Of a stretch of DNA of 64,000 nucleotides, positions 55,530 through 64,000 are shown in pieces; the stretch's first letter is position 1; each line of letters starts with the position of its first letter. Below the pieces are notes generated by a model. The model was not told the DNA's origin, did not search any database, and saw only the letters and a program-made list of their open reading frames with translations. This DNA is from Hyphomicrobium sp. (GTDB taxonomy: Bacteria > Pseudomonadota > Alphaproteobacteria > Rhizobiales > Hyphomicrobiaceae). The translations under genes were made by a program, and so were the position numbers. The DNA is taken from NCBI GenBank assembly GCA_030148725.1, contig JASBSU010000023.1, forward strand, positions 34,691 through 98,690. Reading direction: 5' to 3'.

Positions 55530-57008
55530 ATGCAAGTGCTGCAGTCTTACGCGCCGATGTTGCCCGAGATCGCCCTCGCGGTCGGAGCGATGCTGATCCT
55601 CATGATCGGCGTGTTTCGCGAGAAGTCCGTGCTGTTCAATCCCGGCGCTGACTACGCCGCGGGCTGGCTGTCGGTGCTGGTTCTGATTGGCGCAGCCGTA
55701 CTGGTCATCAATGGCGCCGGTCCACGGGAGGTGCTGTTCGACGGCGCCTTCATCAGCGACAGCTTCAGCCGCTTCTCGAAGGTCCTCATTCTCGGCGGCG
55801 CCGCGCTGGTGCTCGTCATGTCGTTCGACACGCTCGCCCGCGCCAAGCTGCTGTCGACGGAAATGTGCGTGCTCATGCTGCTCGCCGTCACCGGCATGCT
55901 GCTCATGGTGTCGGCCGGCAATCTGATCGCGCTGTTCCTCGGCCTCGAGCTTCAGAGCCTCGCGCTGTACGTCATCGCCGCCATCGACCGCACCAAGGTT
56001 CGCTCGTCCGAAGCCGGTCTCAAGTACTTCGTGCTGGGTTCGCTCTCCTCGGGCATGCTGCTCTACGGCGCCTCTCTCATTTATGGCTTCACCGGCTCGA
56101 TCGACTTCTCCGTCATCGCCACTGCCGTGCAGGGCCAGACGCCGCAGCAGAACATCGGCCTCACAGTGGGGCTCGTGTTCCTGCTTGTCGGACTGGCGTT
56201 CAAGATCAGCGCCGTTCCGTTCCACATGTGGACGCCGGACGTCTACGAAGGCGCACCGACCCCGGTCACCGCATTCTTTGCCGCCGCGCCGAAGCTGGCC
56301 GCATTTGCACTGCTCGTGCGCACGCTGCTGACCGGCTTCCCGGGTATCGCCGCGCAGTGGCAGCAGATCGTCGTATTCCTCTCCATTGCCTCGATGCTGC
56401 TCGGCGCCTTTGCGGCCATCGGCCAGAAGAACATCAAGCGCCTGATGGCCTATTCGTCGATCGGCCACGTCGGCTACGCGCTGATCGGCCTGGCGGCCAA
56501 CAGCGAAGCCGGCACGCAGGCCTTGCTCGTCTATCTCGCCATCTACATCGTGATGACGATCGGCGCCTTCGCCTGCATCCTCTCGATGCGCACCGCCGAC
56601 GGCCCAGTCGAGGACATCGACAGTCTCGCCGGGCTTTCTAGCACCAATCTGCCGCTCGCTTTCGTGCTCGGCACGATCCTTTTCTCGATGGCCGGCATCC
56701 CGTGGCTCGCAGGCTTCTTCGCCAAGCTTTATGTGTTCGGCGCGGCCGTGAAGGCGGGTCTCTACACGCTCGCTGTCATCGGCGTGCTGTCGAGCGTCGT
56801 CGGCGCTTACTATTACCTGCGCGTCGTGAAGGTCATGTTCTTCGACGAGCCGAAAGTGAAGTTCATGCCCGTCGACCGCAGCACCGGCGTCGTGATGGCA
56901 TTGGCGGCAGCTTTCGTACTGTTGTTCATCGTGGTGCCGGCACCGCTCGTCGACGCGGCATTGTCCGCCGCGCGCTCGCTCCACGTCGCAACCGCCGCTA
57001 CCCAATGA
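55530..57008 (+). CDS. nuoN: NADH-quinone oxidoreductase subunit N
   Basis: A 492-residue antiporter-like subunit, the third pump of the membrane arm. Typical segments are FLGLELQSLALYVIAA, FKISAVPFHMWTPDVYEGAPTPVTAF and KRLMAYSSIGHVGYALIG. Its stop overlaps the birA ATG. Confidence 0.98.
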   Translation: MQVLQSYAPMLPEIALAVGAMLILMIGVFREKSVLFNPGADYAAGWLSVLVLIGAAVLVINGAGPREVLFDGAFISDSFSRFSKVLILGGAALVLVMSFDTLARAKLLSTEMCVLMLLAVTGMLLMVSAGNLIALFLGLELQSLALYVIAAIDRTKVRSSEAGLKYFVLGSLSSGMLLYGASLIYGFTGSIDFSVIATAVQGQTPQQNIGLTVGLVFLLVGLAFKISAVPFHMWTPDVYEGAPTPVTAFFAAAPKLAAFALLVRTLLTGFPGIAAQWQQIVVFLSIASMLLGAFAAIGQKNIKRLMAYSSIGHVGYALIGLAANSEAGTQALLVYLAIYIVMTIGAFACILSMRTADGPVEDIDSLAGLSSTNLPLAFVLGTILFSMAGIPWLAGFFAKLYVFGAAVKAGLYTLAVIGVLSSVVGAYYYLRVVKVMFFDEPKVKFMPVDRSTGVVMALAAAFVLLFIVVPAPLVDAALSAARSLHVATAATQ

Positions 57009-57778
57009 TCGACAGACCGGCGTTTCCGCCGGAGGGCTGCTCTTTCATTCACCTCGACGAGGTCGATGGGACCAACGCCGAGGCGATGCGGCGCGTGCTG
57101 CACGGCGAACGTGGGCCGATGTGGATGACCGCCGACCGTCAGAAAGCCGGACGCGGACGTTCCGGCCGCGCCTGGTCGTCGCAATCGGGCAACCTCTTTG
57201 CGAGCTACCTCGTGGGACTTTCCTGCGAGCCGCGCAACGCTGGACAGCTTTCGCTCGTTGCAGGCGTCGCCACGATCGATGCCATTCGGCGCGCGGGAGA
57301 ACCTCCCGGCCTGCGCCTCAAGTGGCCGAACGATGTTCTCATTAACGGTGCAAAGGTCGGCGGCATCCTCGTTGAATCGAGTACGCCCGCGCCGCCGGCA
57401 ACGATTGTCGTGGTCGTCGGCATCGGCCTTAACCTGGTCTCGGCGCCCGAGGATCTGGGTCGCGCCGCGACATTTCTCGCCCGCCACGGTTTAGTGCTTT
57501 CACCCCAGGATGCGTTGTGCTTCCTGGCGCAGGCTATGACCGATTGGATGCGAATTTGGGACAACGGCGCCGGCTTCCCGCAAGTGCGTGCGGCATGGCT
57601 GGAGCGCGCCGGCGTAATTGGCGAGCCGCTCACGATCAATGCTGCGCACGGCCCGGTTTCCGGCACGTTTGCCGGCATCGATGAGAGCGGCGCGCTGCTG
57701 CTCGATGACGCGTTCGGCCGCCAAATGAGTTTCGCCTTCGGCGACGTCACGCTCTCAGAGAAAGAAAACGAAGCATGA
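57005..57778 (+). CDS. birA: Biotin--[acetyl-CoA-carboxylase] ligase (class I, no HTH)
   Basis: A 257-residue biotin protein ligase. It shows the ligase core EVDGTNAEAM, ADRQKAGRGRSGRAWSS (biotinyl-AMP loop), LRLKWPNDVLINGAKVGGILVES and the VVVVGIGLNL strand, then the small C-terminal SH3-like domain. The N-terminal DNA-binding domain of E. coli BirA is absent, as usual in this group, so it does not act as a repressor. It overlaps nuoN and rnj by four bases each. Confidence 0.95.
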   Translation: MIDRPAFPPEGCSFIHLDEVDGTNAEAMRRVLHGERGPMWMTADRQKAGRGRSGRAWSSQSGNLFASYLVGLSCEPRNAGQLSLVAGVATIDAIRRAGEPPGLRLKWPNDVLINGAKVGGILVESSTPAPPATIVVVVGIGLNLVSAPEDLGRAATFLARHGLVLSPQDALCFLAQAMTDWMRIWDNGAGFPQVRAAWLERAGVIGEPLTINAAHGPVSGTFAGIDESGALLLDDAFGRQMSFAFGDVTLSEKENEA

Positions 57779-59484
57779 GCGACACCAAGCAGAGTGCCGG
57801 CCGCGCCTCCGGCGGCGATGAGCTGGTGTTCGTGGCGCTCGGCGGCCTCGGCGAGATCGGCATGAACGCCTACCTCTACGGCTTCGGCCCGGAGGATCAG
57901 CGCCGCTGGCTAATGGTGGATTGCGGCATCACCTTTCCCGAGGGCGAGTTCGACCCCGGCATTGACGTCATCCTTCCCGACGTCCGCTTCATAGAAGAAA
58001 ACCGCAGCGACCTCTGCGGCATCGTCATTACCCACGCGCACGAGGATCACATCGGCGCCGTGATCGAGCTGTGGCCGCGCCTCCGCGCCCCGGTCTATGC
58101 AACCCCGTTCACCGCCGGGATGCTGAAATCGAAGCTCGCCGAGCACGGCAACGGCCTCGATATTCCGATCCACATCGTCGATCTCGACTCGCAGTTCAAT
58201 GTCGGCCCGTTCAGCATCGAGCTGTTCTCGCTGACGCACTCCATCCCGGAAATGAGCGCGCTCGCCATCCGCACGCGCTTGGGCACCATTTTCCACACCG
58301 GTGACTGGAAGCTCGACGCCACGCCGACCATTGGCGCACCGGCCGACGCTGCGCGCCTCGCCAAGCTCGGCGAGGAGGGCGTGCTGGCGTTGATGATCGA
58401 TTCCACCAACGCCTTCCGCGAGGGTATCTCGCCGTCCGAGCAGGACGTTGCCAACAGCCTCGTCGAGATCGTCAAGAAGGCCGAAAAGCGCGTGGCGGTG
58501 ACGACGTTCTCGTCAAACGTGGCGCGCGTCAAAGCCATCGCCGAAGCAGCGCAAGCCTCCGGCCGCAAGCTCGTGGTTGCCGGGCGCGCACTGCATCGCG
58601 TCATCGAGGTTGCGCGCGAGACGGGCTACCTGCCGCAGGGCTTCCGCCATCTCGATCAGGACCAGTTCACCTACATCGACCGATCCGAGATCGTGCTCCT
58701 GTGTACCGGCAGCCAGGGCGAGCCGCGCGCGGCGCTGGCCCGCATCGCCGAGGAGGAGCACCCGCAAATCTCGCTCGACAAGGGCGACGTGGTGATCTTC
58801 TCGTCGCGCACGATCCCCGGCAACGAGAAGGCCGTCGGCCGTATCCAGAACAATCTGGCGCTTGCCGGCTGCGAGATACTCACCGACAACGAGGCGCTGG
58901 TGCATGTCTCCGGCCATCCGCGCCGCGACGAGTTGCGCCAGATGTACCGCTGGCTGCGCCCGAAGATCGCTGTCCCGATGCACGGCGAGGCACGTCATCT
59001 CAAGGCTCAGGCTGAGCTGGCCCGCGAGATGGGCGTCCCAACCGTCTTCACCGTCACCGATGGCGAGATCCTACGTCTGACGCCCAATCCGGCGGTCATC
59101 GACGAAGCGCCGGTTGGCCGCCTGTTTCGCGACGGCCGCCTCATCGTGCAGGAGAGCGATGGACCGGTGCGCGAACGCCGCAAGCTTTCGGTCGTCGGCG
59201 TCGTCCTCGTGAGCCTGGCAGTGTCGCGAAAGGGCGCCGTTCTTGGCGATCCGCAGGCGGCCCTGGACGGCATTCCGGCCGAGGATGCCGATGGAGATTC
59301 CATGCTGGACATCGTCCTCGACGCCGTTGATGGCACCTTGCGCTCGATCCCCCAGCACAATCGCAAGAACCCGGAAGCCTTGGCCGAATCCATTCGGCGC
59401 TCTGTGCGGGCGGCCGTAAACGAGGCTTGGGGCAAGAAGCCCATTTGCAAGGTGCTCGTGAACGTGGTCGATACTAAGGGCTGA
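57775..59484 (+). CDS. rnj: Ribonuclease J
   Basis: A 569-residue metallo-beta-lactamase/beta-CASP RNase with 5'-to-3' exo- and endonuclease activity in mRNA decay and rRNA maturation. The metal motif is THAHEDHIGAV; other ligands lie in HTGDWK and in VSGHPRRDELRQMYRWLRPKIAVPMHGEARH. A C-terminal domain follows. In rhizobia it sits next to birA as here. Confidence 0.97.
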   Translation: MSDTKQSAGRASGGDELVFVALGGLGEIGMNAYLYGFGPEDQRRWLMVDCGITFPEGEFDPGIDVILPDVRFIEENRSDLCGIVITHAHEDHIGAVIELWPRLRAPVYATPFTAGMLKSKLAEHGNGLDIPIHIVDLDSQFNVGPFSIELFSLTHSIPEMSALAIRTRLGTIFHTGDWKLDATPTIGAPADAARLAKLGEEGVLALMIDSTNAFREGISPSEQDVANSLVEIVKKAEKRVAVTTFSSNVARVKAIAEAAQASGRKLVVAGRALHRVIEVARETGYLPQGFRHLDQDQFTYIDRSEIVLLCTGSQGEPRAALARIAEEEHPQISLDKGDVVIFSSRTIPGNEKAVGRIQNNLALAGCEILTDNEALVHVSGHPRRDELRQMYRWLRPKIAVPMHGEARHLKAQAELAREMGVPTVFTVTDGEILRLTPNPAVIDEAPVGRLFRDGRLIVQESDGPVRERRKLSVVGVVLVSLAVSRKGAVLGDPQAALDGIPAEDADGDSMLDIVLDAVDGTLRSIPQHNRKNPEALAESIRRSVRAAVNEAWGKKPICKVLVNVVDTKG

Positions 59485-59538
59485 GCCCGCGCGCCCGGCC
59501 TGAGCACCGGAGTGCCTCGCCCAAAAAGAGGAAACGCT

Positions 59539-59943
59539 ATGATCGGACGTCTCAATCACGTTGCCATTGCGGTGAAGGACCTCGCCGCCGCCACCGCCGT
59601 CTACCGCAACGCGCTGGGAGCGACCGTCACCGAGCCGACCCCACAGCCCGAGCATGGCGTGACCGTCGTGTTCGTGACGCTGCCGAACACCAAGATCGAG
59701 TTCCTCGAGCCGCTGGGTGAGAACTCCCCGATTGCCAAGTTCCTCGAAAAGAACGCCGAGGGTGGAATCCACCACATCTGCTACGAGGTCGACGACATCA
59801 TCGCCGCCCGCGACCAGCTGAAGGCGCAGGGCGCCCGCATCCTGGGCGACGGCAACCCCAAGATCGGCGCGCACGGCAAGCCGGTGCTGTTCCTTCACCC
59901 AAAGGACTTCCTCGGCACGCTCACCGAACTCGAGCAGGCGTGA
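59539..59943 (+). CDS. mce: Methylmalonyl-CoA epimerase
   Basis: A 134-residue glyoxalase/VOC-fold metalloenzyme interconverting (R)- and (S)-methylmalonyl-CoA in propionyl-CoA use. Metal ligands are visible as H in RLNHVAIAV, E in KIEFLEPLG, H in GIHHICYEVDD and the terminal LTELEQ glutamate. The ATG at 59539 follows AAAGAGGAAA. Confidence 0.96.
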   Translation: MIGRLNHVAIAVKDLAAATAVYRNALGATVTEPTPQPEHGVTVVFVTLPNTKIEFLEPLGENSPIAKFLEKNAEGGIHHICYEVDDIIAARDQLKAQGARILGDGNPKIGAHGKPVLFLHPKDFLGTLTELEQA

Positions 59944-60139
59944 TCGTGGTCGCGCCTGCAGCGCAGCGTCGTCTCACCATTTCGTCGGCGATAGCTCAGA
60001 GCTGGACGACCAAATCGCCGTTGCCGCGCGGCAGCCAGGGGCCAACGGCCCCCGCGCCCGAGGCGCGCCTATCAGATTGTGAGTACCTCGCCAGCATCGC
60101 GCGACGTCTCCACGGGTGTCAGCCAAAAGGAGACCATCC

Positions 60140-60391
60140 ATGGATTGGGTGATGGCGACGGCGATTTACATCTTCATCTGGTGGATCGTGTTGTTCGCCG
60201 TGCTGCCGTTCGGCGTGCACACGCAGGACGAAGCGGGCAGCGTAGTGCCCGGTACGCCGGGCAGCGCACCGGCCAAGCCGCGCATCCTGCGCATCTTCGT
60301 GATCAACACGCTGGTCGCCTCGGTGGTCTTCGGCATCGTCTACGCGATCATCGCCTTCAAGCTGATCGATCCCCAAAAGCTGCCCTGGTAG
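60140..60391 (+). CDS. DUF1467 family small membrane protein
   Basis: An 83-residue two-helix membrane protein of DUF1467: helix 1 IYIFIWWIVLFAVLPFGV, then a loop beginning HTQDEAG, and helix 2 INTLVASVVFGIVYAIIAF. AAAAGGAG lies before the ATG at 60140. It is a standing neighbour of mce and proS in alphaproteobacteria; the function is unknown. Confidence 0.9.
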   Translation: MDWVMATAIYIFIWWIVLFAVLPFGVHTQDEAGSVVPGTPGSAPAKPRILRIFVINTLVASVVFGIVYAIIAFKLIDPQKLPW

Positions 60392-60404
60392 TAGCGCATC
60401 GCCT

Positions 60405-60700
60405 CCGCACACCGAGCCTCTCACAGCTCGTGTCAGCCACTGTATTTGCCACAGCACGACATCACTCTTGGCCGCGAAGCGGCAAGGCGCCAAAGGCGCC
60501 CGGCGCGTGCGCCGGACATCAACTCGCGCAACATCCGCCGCACACGAAGCCTCTCACAGCTCGTGTCAGCACTCCAAACTGCCCACTCTTGGCCGCCGAA
60601 GGCGGCAAGGCGCCAAAGGCGCCCGGCGCGTGCGCCGGACATCAACGCGCGCAACATTCGCCGCACACCAAGCCTCTCACAGCTCGTGTCACCACTCCAA
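60405..60700 (+). repeat. Imperfect tandem repeats of about 125-133 bp
   Basis: A 33-base element beginning CCGCACAC and containing AGCCTCTCACAGCTCGTGTC appears at 60405-60437, 60538-60570 and 60661-60693. Between the copies, a GC-rich block of about 70 bases (CTTGGCCGC to the CGCGCAACAT region) is repeated twice. The block holds two palindromes, GGCGCC-AAA-GGCGCC and CCGGCGC-GT-GCGCCGG. No coding sense is seen in any frame. It looks like an intergenic palindromic repeat family. Confidence 0.85.
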
Positions 60701-60755
60701 AAATGCGAAGAGCAAGGTCCATCGAACCTTGCTCCGCGCATTTGGCTGTTTTTTA
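60700..60755 (+). terminator. Long terminator hairpin after the DUF1467 and repeat block
   Basis: GAGCAAGGT (60710-60718) pairs with ACCTTGCTC (60726-60734), extended by AAATGCG (60701-60707) with CGCATTT (60737-60743), and a T run at 60749-60754. It ends the long nuo-birA-rnj-mce transcript region before proS. Confidence 0.88.
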
Positions 60756-61223
60756 TTCTTCGCTCATGGAGCGCTGCCGCCAATTCGGTCGGCCGTCTCC
60801 ACGGATTGGCAGCTGTCTAACCACCCAGCCGGGTAGTCGCGCGCCATCGTCTTCCCTAGACTTGGGCTGCCTGCCACGTGTTTCCGTGACTTATGACCCA
60901 CCCTTATGGCGAGTAGATTTACTCGCTACGCGGCCTTCTGTCACGCGGCTTCATGCGCGAAAAGCAAAATTTTTTTGCATCATGAATGTGCAATTCGCAC
61001 GTGCGATCAATGCTGCGGCGCACTTCGCTTGATATATAGACGCGCTGGCCATCCGAAGGGTCGCTAAGCCTCGCCTGCCGCTGATCCTCATGCGCACAGG
61101 CGCCCACATCGGTGCTGTTGCCACGTGCCTCGATTAACGGTACCAGCCGACCGATTGGGCGATTGCGCCCGAATGTCCCACCCCGCGCCACCCGGCGGCG
61201 CCTCGATCGAGCCACCCACACCC
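60756..61223 (+). promoter_or_regulatory. Leader and promoter region of proS with a 12-bp palindrome
   Basis: No gene is supported here apart from a possible longer proS N-terminus. TCGCACGTGCGA at 60996-61007 is a perfect 12-bp palindrome, and an AT-rich TGATATATAGAC near 61031-61042 could be the -10 region of a proS promoter. Both assignments are tentative. No T-box-like leader was recognised. Confidence 0.35.
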
Positions 61224-62756
61224 ATGAGCAAGCGCGCACTGCCCGTCACCCGCGAAGAGAGTTTCCCCGAGTGGTACCAGGCAGCCGTCCGCGACGGCGA
61301 CATGGCCGAGACCAGCCCGGTGCGCGGCTGCATGGTCATCAAGCCGTGGGGCTGGGGCGTGTGGGAGAAAATCCAGGCCGAACTCGACAGCCGTATCAAG
61401 GATACCGGCCACGAGAACTGCTATTTCCCTCTCTTCATCCCGATGAGCTTCATCGCCAAGGAGGCGGAGCACGTCGAGGGATTCGCCAAGGAAATGGCGG
61501 TCGTCACCCACCACCGTCTCAAGAATGTCGGCGGGGAACTAGTGGTCGATCCGGCTGCCAAGCTCGAAGAGCCGCTGATCGTCCGCCCGACCTCGGAAAC
61601 GATCATCGGTGACGCCTTCCAGCGCTGGATCAAGAGCTACCGCGACCTGCCGCTGCTCATCAATCAGTGGGCCAACGTCGTGCGCTGGGAGATGCGCACG
61701 CGCCTTTTCCTGCGCACCGCCGAGTTCCTATGGCAGGAAGGCCATACCGCGCACGCTGACCGCGACGACGCCATGGCCGAGACGCTCAAGATGCTCGAGG
61801 TCTACCGCGAGTTCGCCGAGAACGTGCTGGCGATGCCCGTCGTTGCGGGTGAGAAGCCTGCCAACGAGCGCTTCCCTGGCGCCGACAATACCTATTCCAT
61901 CGAAGCCATGATGCAGGATGGCAAGGCGCTGCAGGCGGGCACCTCCCACTATCTCGGCACGCACTTCGCCAAGGCCCAGAACATCCAGTTCCAGAGCAAA
62001 GAAGGGCAGCTGGAACTCTGTCACACCACGAGCTGGGGCGTCTCCACGCGCCTCATCGGCGGCGTGATCATGACCCACGGCGACGACGACGGCCTGCGCA
62101 TGCCGCCGAAGATCGCCCCCCGCCAGATCGTCATTGTCCCGATGCTGCGCGATAAGCCCGAGGACAAGGAACTGCTGGACTACTGCGCTGGGCTCGAAAA
62201 GGAATTGAAAGCGGACGGCATTCGCGTCCTCGTCGATGCCAAGCCGACCAAGTCGGCCGAGAAGCGCTGGAACTGGGTGCGCCGCGGCGCACCGGTGATC
62301 GTCGAAATCGGCGGCCGCGATGCTGCCGGCGGCAACGTCACCTTCATGCGCCGCGACAAGCTGCGCGACGGCGACAAGATCGCCTCGCACACCAAGCCCA
62401 AAGCCGAATTCGTGGCCGGCGCTAAGGCGCTGCTCGACGAGATCCAGGCCCAGCTCTTCGCCGAGGCCAAGGCCCGCCTCGATGGAAATATCGTTACCGG
62501 CATCAAGACCTTCGACGAGCTCGCCGCCTACTTTGGCGCGGCCGAGGACGACGACGAGGGCGGCGTCTTCAAGGGCTGGGCATATGTTGCCTGGTCGAAG
62601 CCCGAGGGGGCGACCTTGGAAGCCATTGCCGAGCGCCTCAAGGCGCTGAAGCTCACCATTCGCAACGCACCGCTCGACCAGAAGCCGGCCGAAGGCACCT
62701 GCCTTTTCACCGGCGAGCCGGCGGTACAGTACGTATTGATCGGCCGGGCGTATTAG
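61224..62756 (+). CDS. proS: Prolyl-tRNA synthetase, archaeal/eukaryote type (type 3)
   Basis: A class II synthetase of 510 residues charging tRNA-Pro. It follows the archaeal/eukaryotic pattern: EESFPEWYQAAVRDGDMAE at the start, SPVRGCMVIKPWGWGVWE, motif 2 with RTAEFLWQEGHTAH, the anticodon domain, and the C-terminal zinc-type domain ending GEPAVQYVLIGRAY with terminal Tyr. The INS editing domain of the E. coli type is absent, and the sequence is unlike the ~440-residue alphaproteobacterial type. The start at 61224 (MSKRALPVTREE) fits the family; 61173 would add 17 residues. Neither has a clear ribosome-binding site. Confidence 0.93.
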   Translation: MSKRALPVTREESFPEWYQAAVRDGDMAETSPVRGCMVIKPWGWGVWEKIQAELDSRIKDTGHENCYFPLFIPMSFIAKEAEHVEGFAKEMAVVTHHRLKNVGGELVVDPAAKLEEPLIVRPTSETIIGDAFQRWIKSYRDLPLLINQWANVVRWEMRTRLFLRTAEFLWQEGHTAHADRDDAMAETLKMLEVYREFAENVLAMPVVAGEKPANERFPGADNTYSIEAMMQDGKALQAGTSHYLGTHFAKAQNIQFQSKEGQLELCHTTSWGVSTRLIGGVIMTHGDDDGLRMPPKIAPRQIVIVPMLRDKPEDKELLDYCAGLEKELKADGIRVLVDAKPTKSAEKRWNWVRRGAPVIVEIGGRDAAGGNVTFMRRDKLRDGDKIASHTKPKAEFVAGAKALLDEIQAQLFAEAKARLDGNIVTGIKTFDELAAYFGAAEDDDEGGVFKGWAYVAWSKPEGATLEAIAERLKALKLTIRNAPLDQKPAEGTCLFTGEPAVQYVLIGRAY

Positions 62757-62942
62757 GGCTGGCTGCCTTGGGGGCGATGCGAGGAGGGGGGAGTGTCTTG
62801 TTTCGCAGACGATTTTTACCCTTCCAGCTAAAGCGCTTCGCGGCGCTGGCGAAGTGCGATCCGCGTGGCCGGCGTAACGCAATCTGGCCTGAATGGGGAT
62901 ATAGCTCTCCGTTGCCAGGGACGAACGAGGGGAGTTTCCGGG

Positions 62943-64000
62943 GATGACAGCGGCTGCCACGGACACCAAGCCGTTTTCTCCGTTCGAGTGGATGCTCGCC
63001 TCGCGCTATCTGCGCGCGCGCCGCAAGGAAGGCTTCATTTCGGTCATCGCCGGCTTCTCGTTCACCGGCATCATGCTCGGCGTCGCGACGCTCATCATCG
63101 TCATGGCGGTGATGAACGGCTTCCGCAACGAGCTGTTCTCCAAGATCCTCGGCCTCAACGGCCACATCATCGTCAACAAGATCGGCGGCCAGTTCGACGA
63201 CTATGACGAGGTCGCCAAGCGCATCGCGGCAATTCCCGGCATCAAGTCCGCCATGCCGCTGATCGAAGGGCAGGTGATGGTGTCATCTGCCGTGCAGGCG
63301 ACCGGCGCGCTGGTCCGCGGCATGACCGAGGATGGGCTCCGTTCTCTGCCGCTCGTTTCCGACAACATTCGCTACGGCACGCTCGAAGGCTTTGGCCAGG
63401 GCGGCAGCATCGCCATCGGCACGCGCCTCGCAAACATGCTGCGCGTCAACGTCGGCGATACCATCACGCTGGTGTCGCCACGCGGAGCCTCGACACCCTT
63501 CGGCACCGCGCCGCGTACCAAGCCGTACAGGATCGCCGCCCTCTTCGAGATGGGGATGGCCGAGTACGACCGCACGATGGTCTTCATGCCGTTGCTGGAA
63601 GCTCAGCGATACTTCTCGCGCGGCCCGGAGGTGGACGCGATTGAAATCGTCGTCGATCATCCAAGCAACATCGATGGATACATGCGCGACGTGAAGCGCG
63701 CCGCTGGGCCCGCAAATCACGTTTCTGACTGGCGCGCCCGCAACGAGACCTTCTTCACTGTGCTCGAGGTCGAGCGCAACGTGATGTTCATCATCCTTTC
63801 GCTGATCGTTCTAGTTGCAGCACTCAACATCATCTCCGGCCTCATGATGCTTGTGAAGGACAAAGGCCGCGACGTCGCCATTCTGCGAACTATGGGCGCC
63901 ACGCGCGGAGCCATCATGCGCGTCTTCCTGATCACGGGCGCCTCCATCGGCATCGTCGGTACCTTCGCCGGCTTGATCCTTGGCATCGTGTTCTGCATGA
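62943..64000 (+). CDS. lolC: Lipoprotein-releasing ABC transporter permease LolC/LolE, 3' partial
   Basis: The first 352 residues of the inner-membrane permease that extracts lipoproteins for transport to the outer membrane. The N-terminus (EWMLASRYLRARRKEGFISVIAGFSFTGIMLGVATLIIVMAVMNGF) carries the first helix; the periplasmic domain covers about 50-270, and two further helices follow (FIILSLIVLVAALNIISGLMMLVKDKGRDVAILRTMGA). The gene is cut by the window end. GGGGAG precedes the ATG at 62943. Confidence 0.95.

Noticed and set aside
60405..60700. CRISPR array
   Set aside because: Only three copies, period 123-133 bases, and the intervening sequence is itself repeated rather than made of unique spacers. 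No cas genes are nearby.

Overview
The window is 64 kb of GC-rich chromosome from an alphaproteobacterium, most likely of the order Hyphomicrobiales. The evidence is gene order: clpP-clpX-lon-hupB after trigger factor, then a complete nuoA-N operon followed by birA, rnj, mce, a DUF1467 gene, proS and lolC. To my knowledge this is a conserved rhizobial-type backbone. The species cannot be fixed from the sequence alone; Hyphomicrobium-like bacteria fit the sulfur, cbb3 and copper content. I see no prophage, insertion sequence, integron or CRISPR array.

Region 1 (1-8040, + strand): the end of a Bcr-type MFS transporter reads without a stop into a cystathionine beta-lyase. It is followed by a thioredoxin-like protein with a single active-site cysteine, an AraC-type regulator, a threonine-aldolase-like PLP enzyme, an HTH-only LuxR-type protein and a YdiF-type acyl-CoA transferase with its own terminator.

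Region 2 (8058-12220, - strand): a three-gene glycan operon (NfrB-type glycosyltransferase, UDP-GlcNAc 2-epimerase, HlyD/Alg44-like adaptor). The first two match the enzymes that make the E. coli phage-N4 receptor glycan, so a secreted ManNAc polymer is the best guess. An 11-bp inverted repeat and a hairpin over the ribosome-binding site lie in front of it.

Region 3 (12559-17913, - strand): a sulfide/persulfide operon (YgaP-like, two YeeE halves, persulfide dioxygenase, DUF442-SQR fusion, TauE exporter). A Crp/Fnr protein with only two cysteines (C90, C96) lies just upstream, and a TGTGAC-N3-GTCACA palindrome sits at about -42 of a plausible promoter.

Region 4 (17989-27770): ccoNOQP-ccoGH-ccoS for cbb3 oxidase on the - strand, with no ccoI copper ATPase in its usual place. 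Next come a divergent pair of paralogous DUF2946-like Cys proteins, a FixK-like regulator and a Tat-exported, 14-cysteine copper-storage-type protein. Together they suggest a microaerobic respiration and copper-handling island.

Region 5 (27840-38900): mercaptopyruvate sulfurtransferase, cysteine synthase, tRNA-Leu, trigger factor, ClpP, ClpX, Lon and HU (protein quality control), tRNA-Val, tRNA-Asp and two small orphan proteins.

Region 6 (39029-64000): the nuo operon, interrupted by eight small non-nuo genes (including an FlK-like thioesterase with T42/E50/H76, a GFA protein and a pentapeptide-repeat protein) and by structured spacers. It is followed by birA, RNase J, methylmalonyl-CoA epimerase, DUF1467, a block of about 125-bp repeats, an archaeal/eukaryote-type prolyl-tRNA synthetase at the locus where relatives keep the bacterial type, and the start of lolC (cut by the window end).
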